Part shown: positions 23,928-35,248 of the stretch, in pieces | How the letters are laid out: each line of letters opens with the position of its first letter | Position numbering within the stretch: position 1 is the stretch's first letter | NCBI GenBank assembly: GCA_963989385.1 | Contig: OZ022512.1 | Coordinates: forward strand, 26,929,899 to 26,993,898 | Source of the DNA: Ctena decussata | Lineage: Eukaryota > Mollusca > Bivalvia > Lucinida > Lucinidae | Reading direction: 5' to 3' | DNA length: 64,000 nucleotides | The notes under the pieces: model-generated | The model's database searches: none | What the model was told of the DNA's origin: nothing | The model's input: the letters and a program-made list of their open reading frames with translations, nothing else | Position numbers and translations under genes: made by a program

Positions 23928-25499
23928 CAATTTTATCTGATCCTTGACTCAAGGGACATTCCATAGGCTGGAGCATATAGTAAGACAAAACAAATTAATT
24001 TTTCGAACACTACAGATAAGTGGCCAACACAAACTATAACATCGTTACACAACAACGGATGCATCGCCATGGAAATTTCACTGATAAATTAAATATGGTA
24101 TGTTTTAACCAGTCTAAAGTGCCGTTTTAAAAATATTTTTAACAAAACCAATGAGTTTTAGGCGTATTTTTCAGTAACAGCACATACTCTCAGTGATTGT
24201 TTTCAAATAATGGTTACAAACGTTACCTTTCTGAGTACAAAACAGAAAGTTCTGATTAATATATTTCTTACGATGTGATATTTTTAGTGTCATTTGGATA
24301 TTAATGGAAACAATAAAAGTGCTCTATGGATACATTAATTCACGAAGGTTTTCTTTTCTAGTTTTAAGGACAATCTCATCTTTGCATGTCATGTAAATAA
24401 CACTGTTTGCTGTCGGATAAGTTTATTAAACAATGCACAGATTTCATTTTACAATAGATAATATACATATATATCACAACTGGGTTGTTTAAAAGTCAGA
24501 TTTGAAAAGAGTTTTTTTTTTCCGGCGGGATTGATAGACGCTTTACGCAAACATTTTAATCTGTTAAGTACGTTACTCTGGCTAAAATGTGTTGTAAGGT
24601 CAAAAATAATTTTTAGGCTATAGTGTTATATAATGGTTAACATGATCTTTTTGCAAAAGGCCCCAATTGGTTAAGTTTGAATTGGTTATTAGCCATTTTT
24701 TGTAAGAACAATTATACGAAAAATGACTTTTCAGCCAAAAACAGGAATAGGTGTAACTGTTCAACAGAACGTGGATGACAAAGTATAAAAGCTAGATGTC
24801 TCATATTTGTTTTGATAGAAACCCACTGAAAGGGGCCAATTGAATATTAAGTAAAAATGATCATTTTGGGCCTTTTTGTAATAGACTCTTTGTAAAATGC
24901 AACAACTTAAGTTCCAATTTTAAATTTCCAAGGGGTACATGATATATTGTAACGAAAGTAACAACACCAAAGTTCTGAACTGTTTTCTGAGCAGCCTAAT
25001 TTATAGCATATTAACTGTTCTTACAGAAAATATTTATATTTGATACATTTATATAGTTTATACATATTTCTTATTGACTTCAATAAATATTTTTGATATT
25101 CAAAATTTAAAGGGTTAACGTAAATAACTGGCCACTACAGAGTTATGCAAGGTTTGCCAAGGTGGCAAACGCTGAATTTGAAAACTAGAGACCCAGACGA
25201 TCATTTTGATATATAAAAACAAATGTTACACTCCGTAGACCACTATCTTCCTTTTCTAGGCCACTTATGCAATCAAATTTGCTCCACTAATAGGGCCTTT
25301 TTGTGCAAATTGGTGGACAGGTGTGACACAGTGTTCTGTGGAATTCTTGTTTTGTTTAGAGAATGTAAATAAGACTTTACCTGTATTGAGGATTGCCTCA
25401 GTTATCTTTCTGCAGACTTTAACTATCCCATACCATATATGTATGTAATATTTAAACACCTCAATCATTTTAGGATGAATAGATACACCTCCATGTTTT

Positions 25500-25700
25500 T
25501 TTCAAAAAAATTTACAAAGGGAAACAACTTCCATGATTTCCTGTTTGCCATTCTGGACAACAAAGCAATCCAAAAGGAGCTCTACTCTTAAAGAAAAGAA
25601 TTTGCTCCTGGAGGAGCAAATTCTTTTCTTTTAAAAGCCGACCGACCTCCCATAGAGAAGGGAGATTAAAATGAAAGGGACAGTTGCTTCCCTTGAAAGT
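25500..25700. mobile_element. MITE family M2, partial copy
   Basis: The central palindrome AAGAATTTGCTCCTGGAGGA with GCAAATTCTT, flanked by TACTCTTAAAGAA and TTTTAAAAGCCGACC, and then GAGAAGGGAGA.TAAAATGAAA as in the copy at 34195-34400. The outer ends are not clear. Confidence 0.6.
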
Positions 25701-25904
25701 GTACTCATTCACCTTAACTGCTTAACTGACTCCCTGCCATCTTCAGATTTGGACAAGTCCATTTACCCTGTCCAGAGATGCTTTAGAGATCTGCTGACAA
25801 GCAGTGTACACCCTGATCTGATTCTACCATATTTATTTAACTATAAAACAGTGTTTTTCGTCTTCAAAATGACCCCTAATATCTAAATTAAGTCTTATGA
25901 AATT

Positions 25905-26045
25905 CTGCTACGAGATGGTTTTTTTCCTTCTAAAACAATCCCAAAAATCTAGATCCATCTTATAAGATGGATCTAGATTTTTGGGATTGTTTGGGATTGT
26001 TTTGGAAAAGAAAAAAAATATTACCAAAGAAATACATGTACAGTA
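25905..26045. mobile_element. Palindromic fragment of MITE family M8
   Basis: AAACAATCCCAAAAATCTAG then ATCCATCTTATAAGATGGAT and CTAGATTTTTGGGATTGTTT form one long palindrome. Related text occurs at 60731-60955 and 61430-61735, where the outer ends read like TACTGTATTTCTTCGGTTAT and AAGACAGG. Confidence 0.55.
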
Positions 26046-26089
26046 TGCTGTTTGCTCAGGCATAGCTGCTAGAACAGTTACAATCACAG

Positions 26090-26290
26090 TGCTCCGGATA
26101 AGAAAGGGTAACAGGAAGAATTTAGGGATAATTTTCCATATTTCTTTCAAGAAACATATGTTGGGACCCCTCATTAGAACTGTCTCGTCAAGATGGATCT
26201 AATGAGGGGTCACTACATATGTTTTTGTTGAGAAATAAGAAAAATTGTCTTTGAATTATCCTCAATACCCCTTCTTATCTGGAGCTCTGA
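26090..26290. mobile_element. Foldback MITE family M4, copy 3
   Basis: Inverted ends GCTCCGGATAAGAAAGGGTA and CCCCTTCTTATCTGGAGC, inner stem AAACATATGTTGGGACCCCT / GAGGGGTCACTACATATG.TT, and centre ATTAGAACTGTCTCGTCAAG. Same layout as 140-351 and 15543-15742. Confidence 0.8.
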
Positions 26291-26633
26291 ATCATTATGG
26301 TACATCTATTAGGATGTACATTGCTGTATTGTTAGGTTACAAGGAAAGTGCAAGACAAATTAAGTAATCTAATTCTCTTAATCATGCTTTATTTTCTTGG
26401 AGGCAGTTGGTCACTCCATACTTTTTGTGTAAGAAGCAATGAAGTTGAGGATTAAAAAAAGAAAAGTTCAGGTAAAAAATATTCATATCTTTCAAGAAAA
26501 AAAAATGTCAAAATTGTCACAAGAAAATTTTGTTCACTGTAACTGGAAAGAATGTGTAACAGCATCAGACAAAATTTTTGTACCGTACATGGAAATGGGG
26601 CTCCAGTTTAATAATTTGTCTAGTTCTGTAGGC

Positions 26634-26711
26634 CGGGCCACTTAGCACAGTTGGTAGCGCATCTGACTTAAGAGCCAGAGGTCCTGGGTTTGATACCTGG
26701 TTCGGCCACTT
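26634..26711 (+). pseudogene. tRNA-like sequence, probably a pseudogene
   Basis: It contains an A-box-like TAGCACAGTTGGTAGCGC and a B-box-like GGGTTTGATACC, and GGCCGGG at the left can pair with TTCGGCC at the right with wobble pairs. About four extra bases sit between acceptor and D arm, and the anticodon stem has a mismatch around the loop CTTAAGA. The anticodon cannot be assigned safely. It resembles tRNA-Lys-type sequence and could also be a SINE head. Confidence 0.45.
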
Positions 26712-26910
26712 AATTTTGTTTTCCCTTCCGCTGATTCAAGTAAGGCAGTTGTCAGTTACTGGTGAAAGTATTTGCACATAGTACTAGCTAACGGCTTAGG
26801 AGGTCTAAGCCTGCCCAGGAATAGTGTGGTTAGGTTAACTGACCGTCCCAACATGACTATAGCTGTTTACCGTGGACATAAACCACCAAAACAACAACAA
26901 CAGATCTACT

Positions 26911-27130
26911 TCGGAATGACTCAAGATATTCGGACAAGCAGGTCTGAGCAAACAATGTAGACCCAGGTCAAACTGCTCCTGTTGGAGCAGTTTGATCTGG
27001 GTCTACAATGTTTGCTATTCACTTAGCATCATTTGGTTGCATTCATGTGTGTAAAATCTACTTTCTAAGAATTTTCGAACAATAATTGTCTGACTTTTGG
27101 GTGTCCAATAATTTTAGGGTAATTACGGTA
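26911..27130. mobile_element. MITE family M1, copy 4
   Basis: From GGAATGACTCAAGATATTCG to TTTTAGGGTAATTACGGTA. Centre AGACCCAGGTCAAACTGCTC then CTGTTGGAGCAGTTTGATCT, a near-perfect palindrome. Somewhat diverged left end. Confidence 0.65.
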
Positions 27131-27926
27131 ATGAAAGTCTGTGTTGCAGTTATACCATGGTTTGTCTCCTGTAAGAGAGGTAATCAAGCTTTTGGGAGTG
27201 GATTATCTCTCATACAGGGGAACAAACCAATATACTTCACCCTCATTAGTGTAGACCTTGCATAATACGAAATATTTCCTTTTCTGGCAAGGATGGTAAG
27301 ACAAAATGATATACCAGATAAATCAGAATTATTTTTTTTTGTGTATGTAATAGTTATACCATGGACAAATCATGGTTTAACTATTTTACAGTTACACCAC
27401 CCTTATCAGTGTAGACCTTGCTCACAGCGTAATATTTTGTGTTAAAGTTAGCATTTTCTGGTAAGGGTGGTATAAGACAATCTTGCAAAATTGTTGTAAT
27501 CAGTGTAATTTTAAGCTTTTACATATGTTGATGAATTTGCCCTGGATGTTACAATTACCTTGACTTGTAATTATCTAAATCGACCAATTGTGCATGTAAT
27601 TATTTGGCTGTTCCCAAGGGATCTGATAGCTTTTAATGTAATATTATTTAATTGTCCATGATCTATAATGGGCAGTAATGTATACTGAGCTTTGTAACTA
27701 CCCTAAAAGCTCTAAACGCCCAAGCAAAGTGTGTTCTGCTTCTAGAAGACCAGTCATGTCAGGGTCCGTACCATCTGCTTGTCAGCCAACTGTGTTTTGC
27801 AAAGTAGCAAGTGGACTTGTCCAGAGATGTTAGAGTCTATTACAGATATTAGTTGTGTTATATTGAAGGTCCTTTACCCAAAATGTTAAGATGAATAAGT
27901 GCACTTCAAGGGGAAGTAACTGCCAT

Positions 27927-30014
27927 TTTTAGCTTGCCTGAACAAAAGTTCAGGAAGAGCTATTGTTGTCACCCCGGCGTCCGCGTCAGCGACGGCGTCC
28001 GGATTGGATGTTTTGGTTAAAGTTTTTATACGCCCGTTTTGAAAAAACGGTCGTATTATGTCATGGTGCTGTCCGTCCGTCTGTCCGTCCGTCCGTCCGT
28101 CCGTAAACATTCTTGTGCGCGCCATAACTCATTAACCGTTTGGGATATATTCATGATATTTGGTAGGAATATGTATTAAGTTGGGGGAACGTGTCGCATA
28201 CAAAAATGGTTGCTCCCTCTTCCTTAGTTTCCAAGTTATGTCCCTTTGATTAATTTTTTACCTGCAAGTCTTGTGCGCGCCATAACTAGATAACTGTTTG
28301 GGATATCATAACGAAACTTCATAGCAATGTGTATGAAGTCCCAACGATGTGTTGCGTACAACATTGGCTGCTCTCCCTTTCTTCGTTTTAGAGTTACATC
28401 CCTTTCATTAGTTCTTGTTGACTATTTTTGTGTATACTTACATTGTGCATACCATAACTTGGTAACCGTTTGGAACATCTTGATGAAACTTTATAACAAT
28501 GTGCATGATCACAAGACAGTGTGTCACATATAAGAATGGTTGCTCCCCCTTTCTTAATTTTGGAGTAACCTCCCTTTGATTAGTATATTTTAGGCATCTC
28601 TCATTCACTCCATATCTCCTTTAACTTTTGAAATATTAGAATGAAACTATGTAGGAATGTGTATAATGTGGTAATGTATCCTGAGCAAGAACCACAACTC
28701 TGGCTTACTTACTGAATTACCTGCCCTTGCATAAATATCATGTTTACTCTGTAACATTTCAACTGTTTAAAATATTGTATGATGTCAAGGGAATGTAATG
28801 GAACCAAGAATGGTGCATCTAGTATATTGAGTTTATCTCCCTTGACTTGATATACTAACAGTATATTTAAATAAATTATAGATTGCCTCTGTTTGTCTGT
28901 CTGTCTATCCTTTTGTAAACAGTCTTGTTCATTCTGTAACTCCTTTATGACATTTAAAGGGGTGTATTATGCGCCGCTTGCGAAGCCCTTGTTTAAAGAC
29001 CTATATCTCCTTAACCCATGGATGGATTCTTTTGATACTTGCAGTGTAGGTAGATATTGGTCCAAAGTTTAACAGGGTACCACCCCCACCCCACTCCATG
29101 ACCTTGATGTCAAGGTCATGGACTTAGAAAATTGGGAGTATTTTTGGACTGGATGTTTTGGTTAAAGTTTTATAAAGCCCAATTTCTCCTTAACCCATGG
29201 ATGGATTCCTTTGATACTTGCACTGTAGTTAGATATTGGTCCAAAGTTTTCCAAGGTACTACCCCCACCCCCCTCAGTGACCTTGATATCAAGGTCATGG
29301 ACTTAGAAAATTGTCTTTTTATTGATTGGATGTTTTGGTTAAAGTCTTTTAAAGACACATATCTCCTGAACCCATTGATGAATTCTTTTTATATTTGCAC
29401 TTTAGTTAGATATTAGTCCAAAGTTTTGCTGAGTACTACCCCAACCCCGCTCAGTGACCTTGATGTCAAGGTCAGGGACTTTGGATATTTGTTCTTTATT
29501 AAAGTTTTCTAATTGCATACTGATTCATAATGCTTGGCAGATATTTAGTTTACACTTGAACTGATGTTAGACACTTTTTTGAGTTTTTACAAAACACTAT
29601 ATACTTACCCCACTGGATGACCTTGAAGTCAAGGTCATCGTCTTAGAATTTTGTCTTAAAGATTTTGGTTAAAGTTTTATATTTATGAAGACATAATTTC
29701 ACAGTGCCGCGATGGACTCAGTTGAAACTAATACTTGGACTGATGTTAGATAATGGTTCAAGGTTTTGTTACATCCTAGCCCCCCCCCCCCCCCCCCCCC
29801 CTACCTCTTAGTTCTTTGACCTCAAGCTCATTTCATGTGGATTTTTTTATTTTAAGACTTATTTCTTACTTAGATAGCTTTTGTTTATAAATGTGTTGTC
29901 ATTATGGACATACTTGCCTGAAGTTTTATGCATAGAAGTCCACACCTCCAAAGCAACTGTGTGATGGGTAAGCACCTATTCAGGCGAGCTATGCTGTCAG
30001 GCGACAGCTCTTGT
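27927..30014 (+). mobile_element. Hairpin-ended tandem-repeat element H9
   Basis: Start TTTTTAGCTTGCCTGAAC-AAAA-GTTCAGG with AAGAGCTATTG, then GGCGTCCGCGTC. The core units begin GGATGTTTTGGTTAAAGTTT and contain GATGGATTC.TTTGATACTTG and TGACCTTGATGTCAAGGTCA, about 170-180 bp apart (near 29150, 29327 and onward). A run of 23 C is at 29780-29802. The end is CAGGCGAGCTATGC, hairpin TGTC-AGGC-GACA and GCTCTTGT. Element HB (28027-28992) is inserted in the first unit. Confidence 0.7.
28027..28992 (+). mobile_element. Hairpin-ended element HB, nested in H9
   Basis: 5' end ATACGCCCGTTTT-GAA-AAAACGG, then CGTATTATGTCATGG and a (GTCC)n run. Core units recur about every 120-130 bp with GCGCCATAACT.ATTAACCGTTTG and TTGCTCCCCCTTTCTTA. 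3' end CGTATTATGCGCCGCTTGCG then AAGCCCTTGTT. The repeat unit of H9 gives the empty site: TTAAAGTTTT joins TAAAGACCTATATC, so HB entered a T-run. Confidence 0.75.
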
Positions 30015-30334
30015 CTTTTTTGTCCCCCTTACCAATAGGGTAAACTCTTGAAGGAAAAAATACTTCTACAGGAGCAAAGTCTTAAGAATCCTTTAAGAGT
30101 AGACCTTTCTTTGGAAGGTTTCATCAACAGTGAAGTCACAAAAGTTGTTCCCTTTTGTAAAATTGATGGAACCTATGGAGGTGTGGCTAACACTTCAAGA
30201 TGGAACTGCTTCAGCAAACATTGCAGATCAGTGGTTTGATCTTGTTCTCAATTCTTTGTCAATGTTTCTTTAAAACATTCCCAGATAACAGATTCTATGA
30301 TAGATGCATAGATAGCTGATTTGCTATTTTACGC

Positions 30335-30505
30335 CCTTTTTAACAGTATTTCAGTTGTATCGGATGATGGGAGGGTAAGGATGAAAGGCTATGTGCAAAG
30401 GAACCCTGTTTATGGTTGCAAAGATTTCTGCTTCCAGCAGGTCTCGAACCCAGGACCAGTAGATCTGAAGGCCTTCGCTTAACCCACTGAGCTACCAGGA
30501 CTCCT
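30335..30505 (-). repeat. tRNA-derived SINE, minus orientation
   Basis: On the minus strand: GGAGTCCTGGTAGCTCAGTG then GGTTAAGC (A box), GGGTTCGAGACCTGC (B box), a body with CATAAACAGGGTTCC, and the CCTCCCATCATCCGATACAA tail also found at 5470 and 35487. The + strand version at 35249 has the same head and body. Confidence 0.7.
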
Positions 30506-31270
30506 TTCAAAGATGGAGAAAGCTCTTTTTAGAAAACATTCAGGTGTCGTGTCTTTTTATCAGTTACTAAGGTCTTTGGATTGCTCTGTCCCAGTTCACT
30601 TCAGTTCACTTTTCATTGTAACCAGCACTGAAAAGGAATGAAAAGTGAACCAGGACATACACAAAAGCAAGTAGTGTATTTATCCACATGAAGAAGACAG
30701 ATATAAGTATTAAGCAGACAGCAGAATTAATTGACAAAAACTATGTATCAAGTAAAGTAGACAGCAGAAATAATTGACAAAAACTAGAGCCTAATATGTC
30801 TATTGATGCTCTTGGAGATAATGAAAAGGTCACCATCAGACTCTGGATATTGATGGGCTTTTGAGGCTATGTTCTAGCTCCCATTAGAACCATCTCAGTA
30901 TAATGTGGGCACTCATTAGAATGGCCTCACTGTGAGGGGCCACAGAATCTGTTCATATATAGAAAATCCCATTTACTCCACCCAAATCTAGAGCTATATT
31001 AAACGGAGACAGTATGGACTAGTAAAAGGTTAAGCAAGTTATCCTGTATTATGTATTAAAAAAGAAATAATTATCATATGACGTCGTATCTGAGAGTGTA
31101 ATAAAGCCATGCATTAAAATCGATAATCCACTCATGGATTAAATATGCAAATTACATCGTAACGTAATACCTTGACGTCCATTAAAACGTCGCGTTTTCT
31201 AATGGCGAAATTGTGACGTTTTAGTGCAAATTTTGCTAATAAAATGCGATTTTAGTGTCATATGATAAAT
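30506..31270. other. Gene-free stretch
   Basis: A direct repeat GCAGA.AATTGACAAAAACTA near 30720 and 30765, and a partial M4-like fragment around 30870-31000. No exon or protein domain is seen. Confidence 0.4.
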
Positions 31271-31418
31271 AGAATCTTGCATTCGTGCTCCTGTATTATT
31301 GAATTTATTAAACTCGTTGGGGAAAACCGATAAGATGCTCGGCATAGCCTCACATCTTATCTTTTTCCCCAACTCGTTTAATAAATTCAGTAATACATTA
31401 GCACTCATGTAAGATCCT
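31271..31418. repeat. Imperfect foldback, about 65-bp arms
   Basis: GAATTTATTAAACTCGTTGG then GGAAAACCGATAAGATG pairs with CATCTTATCTTTTTCCCCAA then CTCGTTTAATAAATTC, and the outer parts GATCTTACATGAGTGC-like also pair. Non-coding. Confidence 0.65.
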
Positions 31419-31890
31419 CTGTATAAAGAAAGAGAGAGAGACTTGAAAACATTGTATTTGGAGCATGTTTATGTAATACATAAAGTTCATCTGATACAGC
31501 ATAGATTTTTATTCGAGACCATATTTAATAACAATAAACAATGGATTTTAATCAAAGAATTTTCAGTGATTTTTTTTCAAAGTGTTCTGCTGTTTGATTA
31601 TCAGGGATTCCAATTAAAAGTGTTCTTCTCTTCATTTATCTGGAACTCATTTCCAGAGTGCTCTGCTCTTTACTTATCAGTGATTTTTGTTCTCAGAATG
31701 TGATTAGTTATAAAGTTTCAGTAATTCACTTTCATAGTGTTCTATTCTGCTCTGTCAGTGATTCATTTTCAAAGTGTTATCAGTGATTCATTTTCAAATA
31801 GTGTTTATGGAATCACATCATAAATTCTGTCGCTCTTGTCACGTGTGTAAGGAGTTGAGACAGAATTACAGATTTGGACGAGTTGGTCAT

Positions 31891-31962
31891 ATGATTCCTG
31901 ACCATGTCCAAATATGGCTGAGCTCGTTCATGCTACCGTACAGCCTTGAAAGTGTGGCAAAG
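31891..31962 (+). CDS. Candidate 5' coding exon of the nostrin-like gene
   Basis: An ATG at 31891 opens 24 codons (MIPDHVQIWLSSFMLPYSLE then SVAK) that end at a good donor, AAAG/GTAAGA at 31963. The phase is zero, matching the phase of the first sure exon at 35657. The surroundings (31800-31962) do not match any repeat I can see, and the intron starts with element H10 only 20 bases on. The peptide has no resemblance I recognise to the N-terminus of nostrin proteins, and one match in three is expected by chance, so this may be a 5' UTR exon or no exon at all. Confidence 0.2.
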
Positions 31963-31983
31963 GTAAGAAACTTTGCATGTTAC

Positions 31984-32991
31984 ATTTTTATGCCCGCGCA
32001 TCATATAATGCCGGGGGCATATAGTGTTTCGGTTGTAGGTACGTGCGTACGTTGGTACGTTATTATGTACGTCTGTCCATCCGTCTGTCCGTACATACGT
32101 ACGTGATCCCGTTAGACTCAGGTTAAGATTTTTGTAAGAGGTAGATTTTAGGGTTCCTGTTATTGTAGCAACTTGAAATTTTATATGAGGATTAATATTT
32201 ATAAGTACAACAGGAATATACAAGAATCAAGGTACGATGATCCATATGTCATGGTCCACTGACTTCGGACTTTAGCCAATTTTACAAGGTTAAGATTTTT
32301 GTAAGAGGTAGATTTTAGAGTTCCTGTTATTGTAGCAACTTGAAATTTTGTATGATGATTTATATCTATAAGTACAACAGGAATACACAAGAATCAGGGT
32401 ATGATGATTAGTATGTCATGGTCCACTGACTTTGGACTTAGGCAAAAATTGCAAGGTTAAGATTTTTGTAAGAGGTAGATTAAAGGGTTCCTATTATTGT
32501 AGCAGCTTGAAATTTTGTATGAGGGTTTATATCTGTAAGAACAACAGGAATACACAAGAATCAGGTCATGAAGATCCATATGTCATGGTCCACTGACTTT
32601 GGACTTTTGCAAATTTTGCAAGGTTGAGATTTTTGTAAGAGGTAGATTTGAGGGTTCCTATTATTGTAGCAGCTTGAAATTTCGTATGAGGATTTATATT
32701 TATAAGTGCAACAGGAATTTTCAAGAATCAGGTTGTGATGATCCATATATCACTGTCCACTGACTTTCTACTTTGGCCATATAGTGACTCTTAAACTAAA
32801 TAAAGGGCTGCAGTTTGTTTCACATTTCAAACTTCGGGCATTACTTGGCCTATGGCCTTTAACATTATACAAGTCTGCCTCTATAAACCTAGTTATCCTA
32901 CAAGTGCCAGTACCTTAATCAAGGTGCCATCTTACTCAAGGCACTAGGCGGGGGCATCCGTGTACTGTGGACACAGTTCTAGTTCATATTA
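31984..32991 (+). mobile_element. Hairpin-ended tandem-repeat element H10
   Basis: Start TTTTTATGCCCGCGCATCAT then ATAATGCCGGGGGCATATAG, then TACGT/GTCCGTC runs. Core units of about 150-180 bp (near 32114, 32286, 32456, 32625) open with GGTTAAGATTTTTGTAAGAG or a close variant and contain TGTCATGGTCCACTGACTT. The end is a hairpin ACTGTG-GA-CACAGT followed by TCTAGTT. Confidence 0.65.
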
Positions 32992-33172
32992 ACTATTCAG
33001 AAACAGAGAATTAAATTATTTGAGAATAAAATAATTTAGAATGAATTACAGGTATGAGAAAGTCACGCTTTGCCATTGTATGAATCTCAGGTAGCATCTC
33101 ATAACTCCAGAGGAGCATGACATACACAGATGACGCCATAGGTCTGTTACCATAACAACTATGAAAATACCA

Positions 33173-33415
33173 GGGCCCGGTTGTTCAAAACTTATGACGT
33201 CGTTAGTTAACGTTTGTTAAAATTTTAAACGTTAATATCTCAAATACGCCAATATTTTTAGTTGAAAAAATGTAAGAAGCTTTTGCACTGCAAAAGCTTC
33301 TTACATTTTTTCAACAAAAAATACCAGCATATTTGGTTTCAAAGTTGCAAAACACTTAACGAGTTGACCTTTTAACGAGCTCGTTAGGCTAACAATGCTT
33401 TGAACAACTGGGCCC
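33173..33415. mobile_element. Foldback MITE family M6, copy 1
   Basis: Ends GGGCCCGGTTGTTCAAAAC and GCTTTGAACAACTGGGCCC. The centre is a near-perfect hairpin: AAAAAATGTAAGAAGCTTTT then GCACTGCAAAAGCTTCTTAC and ATTTTTT. A diverged copy lies at 40706-40926. Confidence 0.85.
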
Positions 33416-34194
33416 AGCTGTTTTGCTTATTACCTTGGCAGAATGATGTCTTGATGATGTCACTTTGACATCAGTATGAACTCTTAGTTGCTATGATTAA
33501 AGATCTATGACATCATTGGTATCAAAGCATGGCATGCTCCTCCAACTTTTCCATGACATTTCAGACTGAAATTCTTTCAAAAGAAAAGGATGTTATATAA
33601 AACTACAAAATTTCTGGTAACTATTGCAGACCCAGGTCAGACTACCTGTTTTGAGTAGTATAATCTAGGTCAGGGACCTAATAGCATGAAGATAGCTAAA
33701 ATTTCTTAGCAGTGATTGAAATAAGTGATAAAATAAAAGAAAATGTGGATCTGTGATTTTGAAAAACAGTAGTGGGTCAAGTCTGAAAAATCTTGTTTAT
33801 GTGTGGCACCTCCACAAAGGTTGCTTCTTGAAAATAGGATGTCTGTTAGGATAGAAAAAACATACTTTCCATCAAAACATTTCGGCCAGCATGGCTGCAT
33901 TTAAGATTCTGCTGCTCTACTTATATTAATCAGGTGATATAAAAAAAATAAGACAAAGTATCATCTTCTGTGTTTTTTAAGGCAAATGCAGTTCATAGTA
34001 TATTATTTCATGAATATCAAATGTTTGTTTTTACTTGTCAATGAAAGTATATATGATAACCAAAAATAAAAAAAAATGCATAAAAAATTACCAGGTAAAG
34101 TAGAAATGTGTGAACAAATTTGTCAGAGCAAAGATTGTAGTCCTAGATTAGATTGCTAGGAGCAGTCTTGTTTAGGTGAATACGTACAACTGTT

Positions 34195-34400
34195 TCCACC
34201 ATTATTACAAAGGGAAACAACTCTCATTACTTCCTATATGCTTTCCTGAATGACAAAACCCTTCCAAAAAGAAGTTACTCTTAAGGGAAAGAATTTGATC
34301 CTGAAGGAGCAAATTCTTTCCTTTAAGAGTTAACTCCCATTGAGAAGGGAGACAAAATGAAAAGGAGAGAGTTGCTTCCCCAAAAAAGTGTACTCATTTG
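34195..34400. mobile_element. MITE family M2, partial copy
   Basis: Central palindrome AAGAATTTGATCCTGAAGGA then GCAAATTCTTTCC between TTACTCTTAAGGGA and TTTAAGAGTTAACTCCC, then GAGAAGGGAGACAAAATGAA. The TACTGTATTAATCC ends are not clear here. Confidence 0.65.
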
Positions 34401-34479
34401 CCTTAGCATCCATAGATTGTTGTGATGCAGCTGCCCAAATTCAAAGATGGATAGTTGTATTGATGAGCATGAATATTAT

Positions 34480-34730
34480 ATGAGCTGTGACATGATAAAA
34501 CTAACAAAGTGGCATGTGCATCCATCAAAGATTCAGAACATCGTGGGCAGCCACTCAGTCTGATCAGAGGCCTGGTTTGTGCTTAAAGGGTAGCTGAGGG
34601 TCTAAGCTACTTCCATGCAGACACCAAAGACTTTGATCAGTCTGGGTGGATGCCTAGGCTGATCTTAGTCTTCACTGGGCACATATTTCACTTTGTTGGT
34701 TTTGTTGTGTCGCAGCTCATATGGTAAATA
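34480..34730. mobile_element. MITE family M3, copy 1
   Basis: Inverted ends ATGAGCTGTGACATGATAAA then ACTAACAAAGTGGCATGTGC and ACTTTGTTGGTTTTGTTGTG then TCGCAGCTCAT. The centre has TAGCTGAGGGTCTAAGCTA and repeated TCTGATCAG. Other copies are at 45321, 49063, 50728 and 51729. Confidence 0.8.
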
Positions 34731-34740
34731 CTAATTAGTA

Positions 34741-34970
34741 TACCGTAATGACCCTAAATATTTGGACAGACAGGTCTAAGCAAACATTGTAGACCCAGAT
34801 CAAACGGCTCCTCAAGGAGCCGTTTGATCAGGGTCTGCAGTGTTTGCCCTTCACTAAGCATCACTTGGATCATTTGGATGCATTAACTTATGTAAAATCC
34901 ACTTTCTAAGAATTTTGGAACAATAACTGTCAAACTTCCGTGTGTCCAAAAGTTAAGGGTCATTACGGTA
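34741..34970. mobile_element. MITE family M1, complete reference copy
   Basis: A 230-bp element with inverted ends TACCGTAATGACCCTAAATA and TTAAGGGTCATTACGGTA. The left third holds a strong palindrome: AGACCCAGATCAAACGGCTC, CTCAAGGAGCCGTTTGATCA and GGGTCT. If the terminal TA is the target duplication, this fits a Tc1/mariner/pogo-type MITE. Confidence 0.85.
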
Positions 34971-35248
34971 CAGTTTCTCTAATATTGATCAGGTGGTTTG
35001 TGTTGCTGCATAATTGCTGCATATTTGTTGCACAATTCATTACTGTTCAGAAATTAGAATGATTAATTACTTTGTGTCTATGTCTGTGCCAAAACAACAT
35101 GTTTTACTTCATAAACCACCTGTCTGGCAATGCAGGTATGCAGAGATTTAGAATAAGTCTGTGAGCTGAATCATTTTAATGTTTATAAACATAAAATAAT
35201 ACCCCCCTCCGCCACCACCACTGCCACTCTCTAGAGACACACGCACAA

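Larger units (their letters stand above)
19641..25243. mobile_element. 5.6-kb element with about 1.2-kb inverted arms
   Basis: The left arm (about 19648-20875) and right arm (about 24003-25243) are reverse complements with moderate divergence. The ends are GTGGTCTACGGAGTGTAACA and its complement at 25220-25243; both arms share GCGTTTGCCACCTTGGCAAA, AGCCAGAGTAACGTACTTAA and CACTTATCTGT. Beyond 20875 and before 24003 similarity ends. TATCTTTC (left, 7 bases outside) and TATCTTCC (right, adjacent) may be a decayed 8-bp duplication. The interior has no recognisable transposase, only short frames, and contains a hAT-like insertion at 22820-23927. The superfamily is unknown to me. Confidence 0.7.

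Noticed and set aside
26634..26711. A functional tRNA gene
   Set aside because: Extra bases before the D arm and a mismatch in the anticodon stem; kept only as a pseudogene or SINE head.
28078..28105. CRISPR-like direct repeats in (GTCC)n and other GTCC/CCGTCGT runs
   Set aside because: These are simple microsatellites at a fixed place in H elements, without spacers.
33601..33625. TTTCTG/GTAACT as the end of an upstream nostrin exon (ending ..FW)
   Set aside because: The phase does not join to the exon at 35657 without creating a stop.
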